A stretch of 64,000 nt of DNA from Bacillus dicomae (GCF_006494425.1 NZ_VHIV01000002.1:992001-1056000); one strand, 5' to 3'. Shown: positions 31,295-40,838, counted from the first letter of the stretch. Numbers and translations: made by a program. Notes: a model not told the origin generated them from the letters alone.

Positions 31295-32527
31295 ATGAAA
31301 ATTATTGTTCAAAAATTTGGTGGCACATCCGTACGTGATGAAAATGGACGTAAGCATGCGCTTCATCATATAAAAAAATCGCTAAATGCGGGTTATAAAG
31401 TAGTTACTGTCGTATCTGCTATGGGCCGCAAAGGTGAACCATATGCAACTGATACTTTGTTAAATCTTGTAAATCAAGAGGGGTCTCACATTTCTAATCG
31501 TGAGCAAGATTTGTTATTATCATGCGGAGAATTAATCTCAGCAATCGTCTTCTCTAATATGTTAAATGAGAATGGTATAAAAGCAGCTGCATTAAATGGT
31601 GCACAAGCTGGGTTTGTAACAAATGATGATTTTACAAATGCTAAGATTATTGAAATGAATTGCGATCGTATACATGAAGAGTTAGAAAATGTAGACGTAA
31701 TCGTCGTTACAGGATTCCAAGGGCAAACGAAAAAAGGAGATACGACAACACTTGGACGCGGAGGTAGCGATACTTCAGCTTCAGCGTTAGGTGTTGCGCT
31801 TCATGCTGAATATATCGATATCTTCACAGATGTAGAAGGTGTTATGACTGCGGACCCTCGTATCGTAAAAGATGCACGTCACCTTCAAACTGTAACTTAT
31901 AACGAAATTTGTAACATGGCTTACCAAGGTGCAAAAGTCGTTCATCCACGTGCGGTTGAAATTGCGATGCATGCAAAAGTACCACTTCGTGTACGTTCTA
32001 CGTATTCTGATAGTGAAGGTACCCTTATTTCAGCATCTGACGGTGCTACAAAAGGCCGTGATGTAGAAGAACGTCCTGTTACAGGTATCGCACATGTATC
32101 AAATGTGACGCAAATTAAAGTGCTTGCAAAAGAAACAGCATATGATTTGCAGCAGCATGTGTTTAAAGAAATGGCGAATGAAGGAATAAGTGTCGATTTA
32201 ATTAACATTTCACCTACTGGAGTAGCTTATACGGTGAGTGATAATGTATCAAGTCGTGCAGTTGAATTATTACAAAACCTCGGATATGAGCCAATTGTGA
32301 CAGAGCATTGTGCAAAAGTATCCATTGTAGGAGCTGGAATGGCAGGATACCCAGGTGTTACTGCGAAAATCGTTACAGCTTTAGCTGAAAAAGGTATTCA
32401 AATTCTGCAATCGGCAGATAGCCATACGACAATTTGGGTTCTTGTAAAAGAAACTGATTTAGTGGAAGCTGTAAATGCATTACATAGTGCGTTTGAGCTT
32501 TCAAAAGAAAAGCAACTGGAACAATAA
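31295..32527 (+). CDS. dapG: Aspartokinase I (DapG type)
   Basis: Phosphorylates aspartate, the first step of DAP/lysine biosynthesis. The protein has 410 residues from ATG 31295 (MKIIVQKFGGTSV), 7 nt after AGAAGGTG; GTG 31286 overlaps the SD. The kinase domain has KFGGTSVRD, GRGGSDTSASALG and FTDVEGVMTADPR. C-terminal tandem ACT domains follow from about residue 265. The operon context (asd-dapG-dapA, next to dpaAB) fits the diaminopimelate-sensitive isozyme feeding wall and spore precursors. No lysine riboswitch lies upstream. Confidence 0.96.
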   Translation: MKIIVQKFGGTSVRDENGRKHALHHIKKSLNAGYKVVTVVSAMGRKGEPYATDTLLNLVNQEGSHISNREQDLLLSCGELISAIVFSNMLNENGIKAAALNGAQAGFVTNDDFTNAKIIEMNCDRIHEELENVDVIVVTGFQGQTKKGDTTTLGRGGSDTSASALGVALHAEYIDIFTDVEGVMTADPRIVKDARHLQTVTYNEICNMAYQGAKVVHPRAVEIAMHAKVPLRVRSTYSDSEGTLISASDGATKGRDVEERPVTGIAHVSNVTQIKVLAKETAYDLQQHVFKEMANEGISVDLINISPTGVAYTVSDNVSSRAVELLQNLGYEPIVTEHCAKVSIVGAGMAGYPGVTAKIVTALAEKGIQILQSADSHTTIWVLVKETDLVEAVNALHSAFELSKEKQLEQ

Positions 32528-32538
32528 GGAGTGAGATC

Positions 32539-33417
32539 ATGATAGATTTTGGGACAATTGCAACCGCGATGGTAACACCGTTTGATATAAACGGCAATAT
32601 CGATTTTGCAAAGACAACGAAATTGGTAAATTATTTAATAGATAACGGTACAACAGCAATCGTGGTAGGAGGAACGACAGGAGAATCTCCTACATTAACT
32701 TCAGAAGAAAAAGTAGCGTTATATCGCCATGTCGTATCTGTTGTCGATAAAAGGGTGCCCGTAATCGCTGGAACAGGTAGTAATAATACGCATGCTTCTA
32801 TTGACTTAACTAAAAAGGCAACAGAAGTTGGTGTTGATGCAGTAATGCTAGTAGCACCGTATTATAACAAACCGAGCCAAGAAGGAATGTATCAGCACTT
32901 TAAAGCAATTGCTGAAAGCACGCCGCTTCCGGTTATGCTATATAACGTTCCAGGACGATCTATTGTACAAATCTCCGTTGATACAGTTGTTCGTTTATCA
33001 GAAATAGAAAACATTGTTGCGATTAAAGATGCAGGCGGCGATGTGTTAACAATGACAGAAATCATTGAAAAAACAGCGGACGACTTTGCAGTATACAGCG
33101 GTGATGACGGTTTAACGTTACCAGCTATGGCAGTTGGAGCGAAAGGTATCGTTTCTGTAGCATCTCATGTTATCGGGAATGAAATGCAAGAAATGATTGC
33201 AGCATTCCAGGCAGGAGAATTTAAAAAGGCGCAAAAATTACATCAATTACTTGTAAGAGTAACGGATTCATTATTTATGGCGCCAAGCCCAACGCCAGTA
33301 AAAACAGCGTTACAAATGGTTGGATTAGATGTAGGTTCTGTACGTTTACCACTTCTTCCATTAACAGAAGAAGAAAGAGTAACGTTACAATCGGTTATGC
33401 AATCTATTCCTCGTTAA
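32539..33417 (+). CDS. dapA: 4-hydroxy-tetrahydrodipicolinate synthase
   Basis: Condenses pyruvate with aspartate semialdehyde. The TIM-barrel aldolase has 292 residues. It shows GTTGESPTLTSEEK near residue 45-58, YNVPGRS with the catalytic Tyr, and NIVAIKDAGGD with the Schiff-base Lys. The product is shared by DAP synthesis and dipicolinate synthesis (DpaAB upstream). SD AAGGAGTGAG precedes ATG 32539. It is the last gene of the operon, before a strong terminator. Confidence 0.98.
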   Translation: MIDFGTIATAMVTPFDINGNIDFAKTTKLVNYLIDNGTTAIVVGGTTGESPTLTSEEKVALYRHVVSVVDKRVPVIAGTGSNNTHASIDLTKKATEVGVDAVMLVAPYYNKPSQEGMYQHFKAIAESTPLPVMLYNVPGRSIVQISVDTVVRLSEIENIVAIKDAGGDVLTMTEIIEKTADDFAVYSGDDGLTLPAMAVGAKGIVSVASHVIGNEMQEMIAAFQAGEFKKAQKLHQLLVRVTDSLFMAPSPTPVKTALQMVGLDVGSVRLPLLPLTEEERVTLQSVMQSIPR

Positions 33418-33453
33418 TAAAAATGACCTAGTGTATAACTAGGTCATTTTTTT
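33418..33453 (+). terminator. Intrinsic terminator after dapA
   Basis: AAAATGACCTAGT pairs with ACTAGGTCATTTT and T-residues follow. Confidence 0.92.
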
Positions 33454-33663
33454 ATGGTATGAAAATCTTTTCCTCTTTTTTCTCATCTAAATATGTTCTT
33501 ATAAGATCATAGCTTCTTCACTACGTATTGCAACATGTATAAGAAAATAATCGTATCCCTTTAAATGAATCGGAAAATCATAGTTGTTTTAGAATAAACA
33601 TTTGTATAAACGTAATAAACTATCGATTTTGTTTATTAGAGAAATTGTCTCAAATGTGACGGA

Positions 33664-33705
33664 AATCAAACAAAAACTACATTTTGTAAGTGTTTTTGTT
33701 TGATT
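33664..33705 (+). repeat. 14-bp perfect inverted repeat in the dapA-rnjB gap
   Basis: AATCAAACAAAAAC (33664-33677) and GTTTTTGTTTGATT (33692-33705) flank a 14-nt spacer. It lies about 165 bp before the likely rnjB -35. It has no T-run and no associated reading frame. The rest of 33454-33870 is very AT-rich with nothing else I can support. Confidence 0.6.
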
Positions 33706-33870
33706 CTAGAAAAATAAGTCTTGAAAATCCATATTATGAAATTAATTTAGTATTTATGACTATTTCTTCAAAATAATATGGAGTATAAAGTCGTAGTAAA
33801 TATAAAGAAAATACGTTTGATACTTTTGCTGTAATTCCGTTCTTTTACTTTTTCTTTCGCACGATTTAAC

Positions 33871-33900
33871 TTGTGTTCTATTTCTTGTATCAGGTATAAT
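33871..33900 (+). promoter_or_regulatory. Probable sigma-A promoter of rnjB
   Basis: TTGTGT (33871-33876), an 18-bp spacer, and TATAAT (33895-33900). The start near 33907 would give a leader of about 264 nt. GCTAAG/CTTAG repeats just downstream (33904-33933) can form alternative small hairpins. Confidence 0.6.
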
Positions 33901-34008
33901 ATGGCTAAGTAGCTTAGTACGGGTATGCTTAGCAAAATTGGTAAAAATTATAATTTGATTACATTTTCATATCATATCGAATAAGATATTTGATTTATAT
34001 AATGAAAG

Positions 34009-34170
34009 AGAGGTGAAACCTGGTTTAAAAAATAAACAAGGACATGATATCGCATAACGGTAAGGACATTCGTCTTGGACGGTGAATATATGGTGGTTGT
34101 AGAGTTTCCCTGGTGTCTCTGCAATTTTAGTGAAATCAGTGTTTGAAAGATTTTTAAACCAGGCAACAAC
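34009..34170 (+). promoter_or_regulatory. Structured element splitting the rnjB ribosome binding site
   Basis: A good Shine-Dalgarno (AGAGGTG, 34009-34015) lies 155 nt from the rnjB ATG. Between them CCTGGTTTAAAAA (34019-34031) is exactly complementary to TTTTTAAACCAGG (34151-34163). An inner AAACA/TGTTT helix (34034-34038 with 34140-34144) extends it. Inside are a TTGTAGAG/CTCTGCAA hairpin (34097-34124) and AGGAC/GTCTT (34063-34076). Next to the ATG itself only a weak CCAGG is present, and that is inside the stem. Folding would leave about 10 unpaired nt between SD and ATG. This may be an inserted repeat or a regulatory RNA. Confidence 0.65.
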
Positions 34171-35841
34171 ATGAAGAGAAAAGAGAATGAGTCTGTTAAA
34201 GTATTTGCTCTTGGTGGAGTAGGTGAAATCGGGAAAAACATGTACTGTGTTGAAATTGATTCTGAAATCTTTATTGTAGATGCAGGGTTAATGTTCCCAG
34301 GAGATGAAATGTTTGGAATTGATATCGTTATTCCTGATATTACATATTTAGTGGAAAATCAAGAGCGAGTAAAAGGTTTATTTATTACTCACGGTCATGA
34401 AGATCATATTGGTGGTATTGTTTACGTACTTCGTAAATTATCTATTCCAGTGTATGCAACGAAATTAACAGTAGGACTTATACAAGAAAAACTTGGCGAA
34501 GCGGGCATGTTAGGCCGTGTAGACTTAAAAACAATCGATTCAAATTCAACAGTAGAGTTTAACACTACAACGGTGTCATTCTTTGGAACGACACATAGTA
34601 TTCCAGATTCTGTTGGTGTTTGTTTCCATACATCAAAAGGTGCTGTCGTATATACGGGAGACTTTAAATTTGATCAAACTCCAATTGGAAATAGTGGAGC
34701 AGATATTGGGAAAATGGCACAAATCGGAAATGAAGGCGTACTTTGCTTATTATCTGATAGTACAAATGCTGAGCGTCCAGGCTATACAGGTTCTGAAAAA
34801 GAAGTTGGTGTAGAAATTTCTAAAGTGTTCTACGGCGCAGAAGGACGTATTATCGTTGCTTCATTTGCATCGAATGTACATCGTATTCAACAAGTATTTG
34901 ATGCAGCTGCTGAAACAGGACGAAAAGTAGCGGTTGTAGGACGTAGTATGGTGAAAGTGGTAGACATCGCAAGACGTCTTGGTTATTTAGATGTTCCAGA
35001 AGGCATGGTTATTTCACTACAAGAAGTAGACAATTTCCCAGAGAAAAAGGTAGCTATTTTAACGACAGGTAGCCAAGGTGAACCGATGGCAGCCCTTTCT
35101 AGAATGGCAAAGCAAGCTCATAAACAAATTTCAATTCGTAAAGGTGATACGGTTATTATTGCGGCTTCTCCAATTCCGGGTAATGAAATATCTGTATCGA
35201 AAATTATTGACTTGTTATTTAGAGCTGGAGCTGAGGTTGTTTATTACGGTGAAAGAAAAGTTCACGTTTCAGGTCATGGTAGCCAAGAAGAATTAAAATT
35301 AATGTTAAATTTAATGAAACCGAAATATTTTGTACCCGTACATGGTGAGTTCCGTATGCAAAAAGCACATGCATATTTAGCTGAAGATGTAGGTATTGCA
35401 AGAGAAAATATCTTTATCGTAGAAAAAGGCGATGTAATTGCTTTTGGTGACGATGAAGCAAACTTAGTTGGCAAAGTGCAAGCTGGTAATGTTTTAATTG
35501 ATGGACTAGGTGTAGGTGACGTTGGTAATATCGTTCTTCGAGATAGAAAAATGTTATCTCAAGATGGAATATTAGTAGTTGTTGTAACACTTGGTAAAGA
35601 TGAAAAGAAAATCATCTCTGGTCCAGAAATCATTTCACGTGGATTTGTATATGTTCGTGAATCAGAAGCGTTAATTGACAGATCTACAGAGATTGTACGC
35701 ATGATTGTTGAGCAATCGATTAAAGAATATTCAATTGAATGGTCTATGTTAAAACAAAATATTCGTGAATTATTAGGACAGTTCTTGTACGAAGAGACAA
35801 AGAGAAAGCCTATGATTTTACCGATTATTATGGAAGTATAA
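34171..35841 (+). CDS. rnjB: Ribonuclease J2
   Basis: Metallo-beta-lactamase/beta-CASP ribonuclease that pairs with RNase J1 in 5'-end-dependent RNA decay and processing. The protein has 556 residues. The zinc motif HGHEDHIGG is at residues 74-82, with further ligands in GTTHSIPDS and YTGDFKFD. The beta-CASP region includes ASFASNVHRIQQVFDAA and TTGSQGEP, and the C-terminal domain has VPVHGEFRM. The position between dapA and tepA matches B. subtilis rnjB rather than rnjA. ATG 34171 is the only start compatible with family length, yet has no good SD within 20 nt. Confidence 0.95.
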   Translation: MKRKENESVKVFALGGVGEIGKNMYCVEIDSEIFIVDAGLMFPGDEMFGIDIVIPDITYLVENQERVKGLFITHGHEDHIGGIVYVLRKLSIPVYATKLTVGLIQEKLGEAGMLGRVDLKTIDSNSTVEFNTTTVSFFGTTHSIPDSVGVCFHTSKGAVVYTGDFKFDQTPIGNSGADIGKMAQIGNEGVLCLLSDSTNAERPGYTGSEKEVGVEISKVFYGAEGRIIVASFASNVHRIQQVFDAAAETGRKVAVVGRSMVKVVDIARRLGYLDVPEGMVISLQEVDNFPEKKVAILTTGSQGEPMAALSRMAKQAHKQISIRKGDTVIIAASPIPGNEISVSKIIDLLFRAGAEVVYYGERKVHVSGHGSQEELKLMLNLMKPKYFVPVHGEFRMQKAHAYLAEDVGIARENIFIVEKGDVIAFGDDEANLVGKVQAGNVLIDGLGVGDVGNIVLRDRKMLSQDGILVVVVTLGKDEKKIISGPEIISRGFVYVRESEALIDRSTEIVRMIVEQSIKEYSIEWSMLKQNIRELLGQFLYEETKRKPMILPIIMEV

Positions 35842-35871
35842 AAAAGATCACCTTTACGGGTGATCTTTTTT
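35841..35871 (+). terminator. Intrinsic terminator after rnjB
   Basis: AAAGATCACC pairs with GGTGATCTTT and is followed by T-residues. Confidence 0.92.
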
Positions 35872-35943
35872 CTTTTTAACTCTATCGAATGAAATTTATA
35901 ACTTAAGAAATAATAGTTATATACGAATGAAAGGGGATGCGAT

Positions 35944-36693
35944 ATGACAGAACGCGATCGTTACATAAATGAAGAGAAAGAGGCTGAGCCGAAAGAAACC
36001 GGGAAAGAGGCTTCAATAGTAGAAAAGATTCAACAGCTCGGACAAACAAATGTACCGCAAATGAATGAATCACGTATTCATTGTTTAACAATCATTGGAC
36101 AGGTGGAAGGTCATGTTCAGTTGCCACCGCAAAATAAAACAACAAAATATGAGCATATCATTCCGCAAATTGTTGCGATTGAACAAAACCCGAAAATTGA
36201 AGGCTTACTTTTAATATTAAACACGGTCGGAGGTGATGTTGAAGCAGGGCTAGCAATTTCTGAGATGGTAGCTTCGCTTTCAAAGCCAACAGTATCACTT
36301 GTTCTGGGTGGAGGGCATTCTATCGGTGTACCAATTGCTGTTTCTACGGACTATTCATTTATTGCGGAAACTGCGACGATGACAATTCATCCTATTCGTC
36401 TAACAGGTCTTGTTATAGGTGTGCCACAAACATTTGAGTATTTAGATAAAATGCAAGAAAGAGTCATTCGATTTGTGACGAAACATTCGAAAGTAACGGA
36501 AGATCGTTTTAAAGAGCTTATGTTTGCGAAAGGAAATTTAACGCGGGATATTGGTACGAATGTAATTGGTGGAGATGCAGTGAAGTATGGTCTTATAGAT
36601 GATGTCGGTGGTATTGGAAATGCGATTCGAAAATTAAACGAATTAATAGATGCTCGCGGGAATGATAGTGCAGAAGGGACAATGCTACAATGA
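35944..36693 (+). CDS. tepA: ClpP-like serine protease TepA (translocation-enhancing protein)
   Basis: Crotonase/ClpP-fold protein of 249 residues, proposed to degrade signal peptides or aid protein export and germination. The N-terminal 40 residues are charged. The ClpP core has [16 protein letters not shown], then [11 protein letters not shown] with the likely nucleophile Ser, [10 protein letters not shown] with the His, and [20 protein letters not shown] with the acidic residue, so the triad looks intact. There is no signal peptide. ylzJ begins inside its stop (ATGA). Confidence 0.9.
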   Translation: MTERDRYINEEKEAEPKETGKEASIVEKIQQLGQTNVPQMNESRIHCLTIIGQVEGHVQLPPQNKTTKYEHIIPQIVAIEQNPKIEGLLLILNTVGGDVEAGLAISEMVASLSKPTVSLVLGGGHSIGVPIAVSTDYSFIAETATMTIHPIRLTGLVIGVPQTFEYLDKMQERVIRFVTKHSKVTEDRFKELMFAKGNLTRDIGTNVIGGDAVKYGLIDDVGGIGNAIRKLNELIDARGNDSAEGTMLQ

Positions 36694-36893
36694 TTTTATA
36701 TACAATTATGCCAGAGCAACTTGTGTATCCAGCCGATTATTCACAATGTGAAAGTCAAAAGGTCGTTAATATAAATGGTGTTGAATTAATGGTTTCTGAA
36801 GAAGAACATGGGGAGTATTCGATTGTCCGTGTGTTAAGTACGGATCCGCTTCACTACTTAGAGTTTGAGCCTGGCCAGAAAATAACCTTTTAG
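36690..36893 (+). CDS. ylzJ: YlzJ-like small conserved protein
   Basis: Protein of 67 residues ([14 protein letters not shown]...) overlapping tepA by 4 bp, so translationally coupled. It has no membrane segment and a conserved [10 protein letters not shown] start. It belongs to the YlzJ family found next to tepA in Bacillus. No function is known. Confidence 0.82.
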   Translation: MILYTIMPEQLVYPADYSQCESQKVVNINGVELMVSEEEHGEYSIVRVLSTDPLHYLEFEPGQKITF

Positions 36894-36921
36894 CAAAAAG
36901 AAGGATTTTGTTTAGAAGCTA

Positions 36922-36970
36922 TGGTATAATATAAAAAACAAGACGGTTGAGCAGCCATGAGAGGGCTGCT
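36922..36970 (+). promoter_or_regulatory. Extended -10 promoter and early hairpin before spoIIIE
   Basis: TGGTATAAT (36922-36930) is a good extended -10. About 20 nt after the expected start, AGCAGCC (36950-36956) pairs with GGCTGCT (36964-36970), followed by TTCTTCTGTTT. This looks like an attenuator or leader hairpin about 130 nt before the ATG. No SD-equipped gene is present in 36894-37102. Confidence 0.5.
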
Positions 36971-37102
36971 TTCTTCTGTTTATTTAACATTTTACAAGAA
37001 GTGTAAAAATAGAAGATATAAAGACCTGAAAAATAGAGAAAACGGACATATAAGTAGAGTTTTTAGGGGGCTTTACTTATATGTAGAACACGAGGTGAAG
37101 AA

Positions 37103-39484
37103 ATGGCAAAACAAAAGCAAAGAGGGACGAAGGCAAAGGCAAGACGTACGATAAAGCCAACTTTGTATTATGAAATCGTCGGTTTAACTCTTTTTGCACT
37201 TTCAATCATTACGATTTTACAGCTAGGTGTTGTAGGGAAATCGTTTGTGTTATTTTTTCGCTTCTTCTTTGGTGAGTGGTACATAATTGGTGTGTTAGGT
37301 GTAATAGCTTTATCTGTTTCATTCGTTATAAAACGTGGATGGCCGAACCTTTTAAACAAACGGTTAATCGGTTTTTATTTAATAGTATTGGCAATATTAA
37401 TGTTTAGTCATATTACATTATTTAACCTTCTTACGAAAGATGGAGCAGTGCAAAATACTTCTGTTATTGTGAGTACGAAAGATAATTTCTTTCTTGAAAT
37501 GAAAAAAGGACCAGATAGTGTTCATTTAGGTGGCGGCATGTTTGGTGCACTTATGTTTGCTACATGTTACTTTTTATTTGACGAAGTAGGGGCTTATATT
37601 ATTGGTATTATTTTAGTTATTCTTGGTATACTTTGTATAACAAATAAGCATATTGGAGAAGTGTTAGCGCCAGTTGGTAGAATTCTTAGAAGACAATTTG
37701 AAGTGATGCAAGGGGATTATAAAGATTGGAGAGCGAAAAGAACGGCTGAACAAACAGAAAAGAAAAAAACAACAAGAAGTACAAGAAGCAAACGTGCTGT
37801 AGAACAAGAAGAAATTATTGAACCGATGGAAGAAATCTCAATTGATCCTCCAATTATTTCAAATTTCACTGAGAATTATCCTGTAAATGAAGAAGAGGAT
37901 AAACGAATTGAAGTAGAGCAAGAAGAGTTAATCACTTCACCGTCTATCGAAGAGGCTGCACCAATTGAAGAGCCGAAGAAAAAGCGTGGAGAAAAAATTG
38001 TTGAATCGCTAGAGGGTGAAACACAAGCACCTCCTATGCAATTTTCAAATGTAGAAAATAAAGATTATAAGCTTCCTGCACTTGATATATTGAAGTTTCC
38101 AAAGAATAAGCAAGTTACAAATGAGAATGCGGAAATTTATGAGAATGCTCGTAAATTAGAACGTACATTCCAAAGCTTTGGAGTAAAAGCGAAAGTAACA
38201 AAAGTACATAGAGGTCCTGCAGTTACAAAATATGAAGTGTATCCTGATATGGGAGTAAAGGTAAGCAAAATCGTCGGTTTAAGTGATGATTTAGCACTTG
38301 CTTTAGCTGCGAAAGATATTCGTATTGAAGCACCTATTCCCGGGAAATCAGCTGTAGGGATTGAAGTTCCGAACTCAGAAGTTTCTATGGTAACGCTTAG
38401 AGAAGTTCTTGATTCTAAAGCTAATAATCATCCAGAAGAGAAGTTGTTAATTGGTCTTGGACGAGATATTACAGGTGAAGCTGTATTAGCCCGTTTAAAT
38501 AAAATGCCCCATTTACTAGTGGCCGGTGCGACAGGTAGCGGAAAAAGTGTATGTATTAATGGTATTATTGTTAGTATTTTAATGCGTGCAAAACCACATG
38601 AAGTAAAATTAATGATGATTGATCCGAAAATGGTAGAGTTAAATGTATATAACGGTGTGCCTCATTTGTTAACACCAGTAGTAACTGATCCGAAAAAGGC
38701 ATCACAAGCATTAAAAAAAGTTGTGAGTGAGATGGAGCGTCGTTATGAGCTATTTGCTCATAGTGGCACGCGTAATATTGAAGGATACAATGATCATATT
38801 AAAGAACATAATAGTCAATCCGAAGCGAAACAACCAGAATTACCTTATATTGTAGTCATTGTGGACGAGTTAGCAGATTTAATGATGGTAGCTTCATCGG
38901 ATGTAGAGGATGCGATTATGCGTCTAGCGCAAATGGCTCGTGCTGCTGGTATTCATTTAATTATAGCAACGCAGCGTCCATCAGTTGATGTAATTACGGG
39001 AGTTATTAAAGCGAATATTCCATCACGTATTGCGTTCGCTGTATCTTCTCAAACAGATTCTCGTACAATTCTTGACGGTGGTGGTGCAGAGAAACTGCTA
39101 GGTCGTGGAGATATGCTATTTATACCAATTGGTGCATCGAAGCCTGTACGTGTACAAGGTGCGTTTTTATCAGATGACGAAGTTGAGAGAGTTGTAGAAT
39201 ATGTTATTGGTCAGCAAAAAGCGCAATATCAAGAAGATATGATCCCGCAAGATGTTCCTGATACGAAGCAGGAAGTAGAAGATGAATTATATGATGAAGC
39301 AGTTCAGCTCGTAGTGGAAATGCAAACAGCATCTGTTTCTATGTTGCAACGTAGATTTAGAGTAGGTTATACGCGAGCTGCTCGTTTAATTGATGCAATG
39401 GAGATGAATGGTGTAGTAGGTCCGTATGAAGGTAGTAAACCGAGAGAAGTGCTCATTAATGATGTACAAGAAAAAAGTTCGTAA
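37103..39484 (+). CDS. spoIIIE: DNA translocase SpoIIIE/FtsK family
   Basis: Septal ATP-driven DNA pump that moves the chromosome into the forespore. The protein has 793 residues. About four N-terminal membrane segments (residues 22-185) are followed by a charged linker (about 200-310). The alpha-beta motor has Walker [10 protein letters not shown] (about 475) and Walker [14 protein letters not shown]. The C-terminal winged-helix gamma domain reads [25 protein letters not shown] and binds directing DNA motifs. SD GAGGTGAAG lies before ATG 37103. It is intact and ends at a strong terminator. Confidence 0.98.
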   Translation: MAKQKQRGTKAKARRTIKPTLYYEIVGLTLFALSIITILQLGVVGKSFVLFFRFFFGEWYIIGVLGVIALSVSFVIKRGWPNLLNKRLIGFYLIVLAILMFSHITLFNLLTKDGAVQNTSVIVSTKDNFFLEMKKGPDSVHLGGGMFGALMFATCYFLFDEVGAYIIGIILVILGILCITNKHIGEVLAPVGRILRRQFEVMQGDYKDWRAKRTAEQTEKKKTTRSTRSKRAVEQEEIIEPMEEISIDPPIISNFTENYPVNEEEDKRIEVEQEELITSPSIEEAAPIEEPKKKRGEKIVESLEGETQAPPMQFSNVENKDYKLPALDILKFPKNKQVTNENAEIYENARKLERTFQSFGVKAKVTKVHRGPAVTKYEVYPDMGVKVSKIVGLSDDLALALAAKDIRIEAPIPGKSAVGIEVPNSEVSMVTLREVLDSKANNHPEEKLLIGLGRDITGEAVLARLNKMPHLLVAGATGSGKSVCINGIIVSILMRAKPHEVKLMMIDPKMVELNVYNGVPHLLTPVVTDPKKASQALKKVVSEMERRYELFAHSGTRNIEGYNDHIKEHNSQSEAKQPELPYIVVIVDELADLMMVASSDVEDAIMRLAQMARAAGIHLIIATQRPSVDVITGVIKANIPSRIAFAVSSQTDSRTILDGGGAEKLLGRGDMLFIPIGASKPVRVQGAFLSDDEVERVVEYVIGQQKAQYQEDMIPQDVPDTKQEVEDELYDEAVQLVVEMQTASVSMLQRRFRVGYTRAARLIDAMEMNGVVGPYEGSKPREVLINDVQEKSS

Positions 39485-39486
39485 AA

Positions 39487-39520
39487 AAAAGCCTAATTGT
39501 TTTTACAATTAGGCTTTTTT
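39487..39520 (+). terminator. Intrinsic terminator after spoIIIE
   Basis: AAAAGCCTAATTG pairs with CAATTAGGCTTTT and is followed by T-residues. The stretch 39521-39657 has no gene seen. Confidence 0.93.
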
Positions 39521-39657
39521 ATATGCTGGTTTTGTTATATACTATATTCAGCGATTAAGAAAGGGCTTACATTCGGAGTGGTTCTTTAGAATACGAATAC
39601 TTTGATGTGGTTTTTTATGAATGTTCGATATTTAATGTAGAAAAATGTTAAATTTTG

Positions 39658-39686
39658 TTGACACGTATGGGAGCAAGTGGTAAGAT
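39658..39686 (+). promoter_or_regulatory. Sigma-A promoter of the riboswitch-controlled nup region
   Basis: TTGACA (39658-39663), a 17-bp spacer, and TAAGAT (39681-39686). Expected start about 39693, just before the aptamer. Confidence 0.75.
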
Positions 39687-39705
39687 TACTTCGAAAAGAA
39701 TCACT

Positions 39706-39776
39706 GCCTCATATAATCTTGGAGATAAGGTCCATAAGTTTCTACCTGGCAACCATGAATTGCTGGACTATGAGGG
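39706..39776 (+). ncRNA. Purine riboswitch aptamer, guanine type
   Basis: P1 is CCTCATA (39707-39713) with TATGAGG (39769-39775). The core ATATAATC is followed by P2 CTTGGA/TCCATAAG with loop GATAAGG, J2/3 TTTCTACC, and P3 TGGCAA/TTGCTG with loop CCATGAA, the loops fitting the L2-L3 kissing pattern. The base before TATG (39768) is C, which specifies guanine or hypoxanthine rather than adenine. Its layout closely resembles the known pbuG aptamer. Confidence 0.93.
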
Positions 39777-39789
39777 GAAAAGTGTGTAA

Positions 39790-39862
39790 CAAAGGATGTA
39801 AGAGATCTTTGTGCCGAACTTTTTCTCGCTATGAGGAATGTTTATGGTGCAAAGTTTTTTTT
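39790..39862 (+). terminator. Riboswitch expression platform (antiterminator/terminator)
   Basis: CTTTGTGCC (39807-39815) pairs with GGTGCAAAG (39846-39854), followed by T8: an intrinsic terminator. An alternative ACAAAGGAT/ATCTTTGT hairpin (39790-39812) uses the terminator left arm. A second TATGAGG (39830-39836) in the terminator loop repeats the P1 3' strand and could pair with CCTCATA. Confidence 0.8.
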
Positions 39863-40022
39863 ATGCAGTAAAGAGTGAAAATTTCATCTTAAAAAATTAT
39901 TAATATTTATTCGACAATTATGCCTATTTTAGTATTTAGCAATTTTTATTATGTTGTAAGTTGAAAAAAGAGAAAAGAAGTCTTACATCAGAGGTCGAAT
40001 AATTGAAATGCGGGGGAGTCTT
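39863..40022 (+). promoter_or_regulatory. Gap between riboswitch terminator and the GntR gene
   Basis: AT-rich, 160 bp. TTCGAC (39910) with a 17-bp spacer to TATTTA (39933) is a weak candidate second promoter. The SD CGGGGGAG sits before the GntR ATG. An operator for the adjacent regulator may lie here but no clear dyad is seen. Confidence 0.3.
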
Positions 40023-40748
40023 ATGTCAGTAAAATCCGATAGTCGTCACCTATATTTACGGGTGATTGATCACATCAAAGAAAAAATTAAAGATGGGGCT
40101 TACAAAGAAAGACAAAAGTTACCATCAGAGTTTGATTTAGCGAAAGAACTTGGCGTAAGTAGAGCGACTTTAAGGGAAGCGCTGCGTATTTTAGAAGAAG
40201 AAAATGTTGTCATTCGTAGACATGGTGTAGGAACATTTGTAAATGCAAAGCCGTTATTTTCTTCTGGGATTGAACAACTTTCTAGTATTACAGATATGAT
40301 TTCTAGTGTGGGGAAAACACCAGGAACTATCTTCTTATCATCATCTACAACAAGTTTAACAGAAGAAGAAAAAGAGAAGTTTAATAGTGAAGATGGTTTT
40401 AATGCAGTGATGATTGAGCGTGTACGTACAGCAGATGGGGAACCTGTTGTATATTGTATCGATAAACTTGCAAAAGAAATATTGCCGGATTTATCGGGAT
40501 ACAATGAAGAATCATTACTAACGGTGATACATAATAACACGCATAAGCGCATAACATATGCGGTTGCTCATATTGAGCCAATTGGCTATCATCCGAAAAT
40601 CTCACCGATTTTAGAATGTGAGCCAGAAACAGCACTGCTAGTATTAAAACAAATGCACTATGATCAAAATGATGAGCCAATCTTATATTCTATCAATTAC
40701 TTTAGAGCTGATAAGTTTAGCTTCCACGTACTAAGAAAACGTATGTAG
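40023..40748 (+). CDS. GntR/HutC-family transcriptional regulator
   Basis: Protein of 241 residues from ATG 40023 ([18 protein letters not shown]); GGGGGAG lies 5 nt upstream, and the ATG at 40008 precedes that SD. The N-terminal winged helix-turn-helix shows [41 protein letters not shown]. The C-terminal UTRA effector domain is from about residue 90. It lies between the guanine riboswitch and the nucleoside importer, so is likely its local regulator; the ligand is unknown. It occupies the position of ymfC in B. subtilis. Confidence 0.9.
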   Translation: MSVKSDSRHLYLRVIDHIKEKIKDGAYKERQKLPSEFDLAKELGVSRATLREALRILEEENVVIRRHGVGTFVNAKPLFSSGIEQLSSITDMISSVGKTPGTIFLSSSTTSLTEEEKEKFNSEDGFNAVMIERVRTADGEPVVYCIDKLAKEILPDLSGYNEESLLTVIHNNTHKRITYAVAHIEPIGYHPKISPILECEPETALLVLKQMHYDQNDEPILYSINYFRADKFSFHVLRKRM

Positions 40749-40838
40749 GTAAGTTCCTTTTTAGGGAGGTGACAGCAAGAAGTTAGGGACAGCAGCGTAT
40801 AAAAAAATAGATAAATCATTTCAGGAGGGGTTTCTAGT

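Noticed and set aside
36957-37154. 65-codon open frame between ylzJ and spoIIIE
   Set aside because: Its start lies inside the leader hairpin, has no Shine-Dalgarno, and the frame runs into spoIIIE. The composition is not protein-like.
39677-39871. 64-codon open frame across the riboswitch
   Set aside because: It coincides with the aptamer and terminator; no SD is present.
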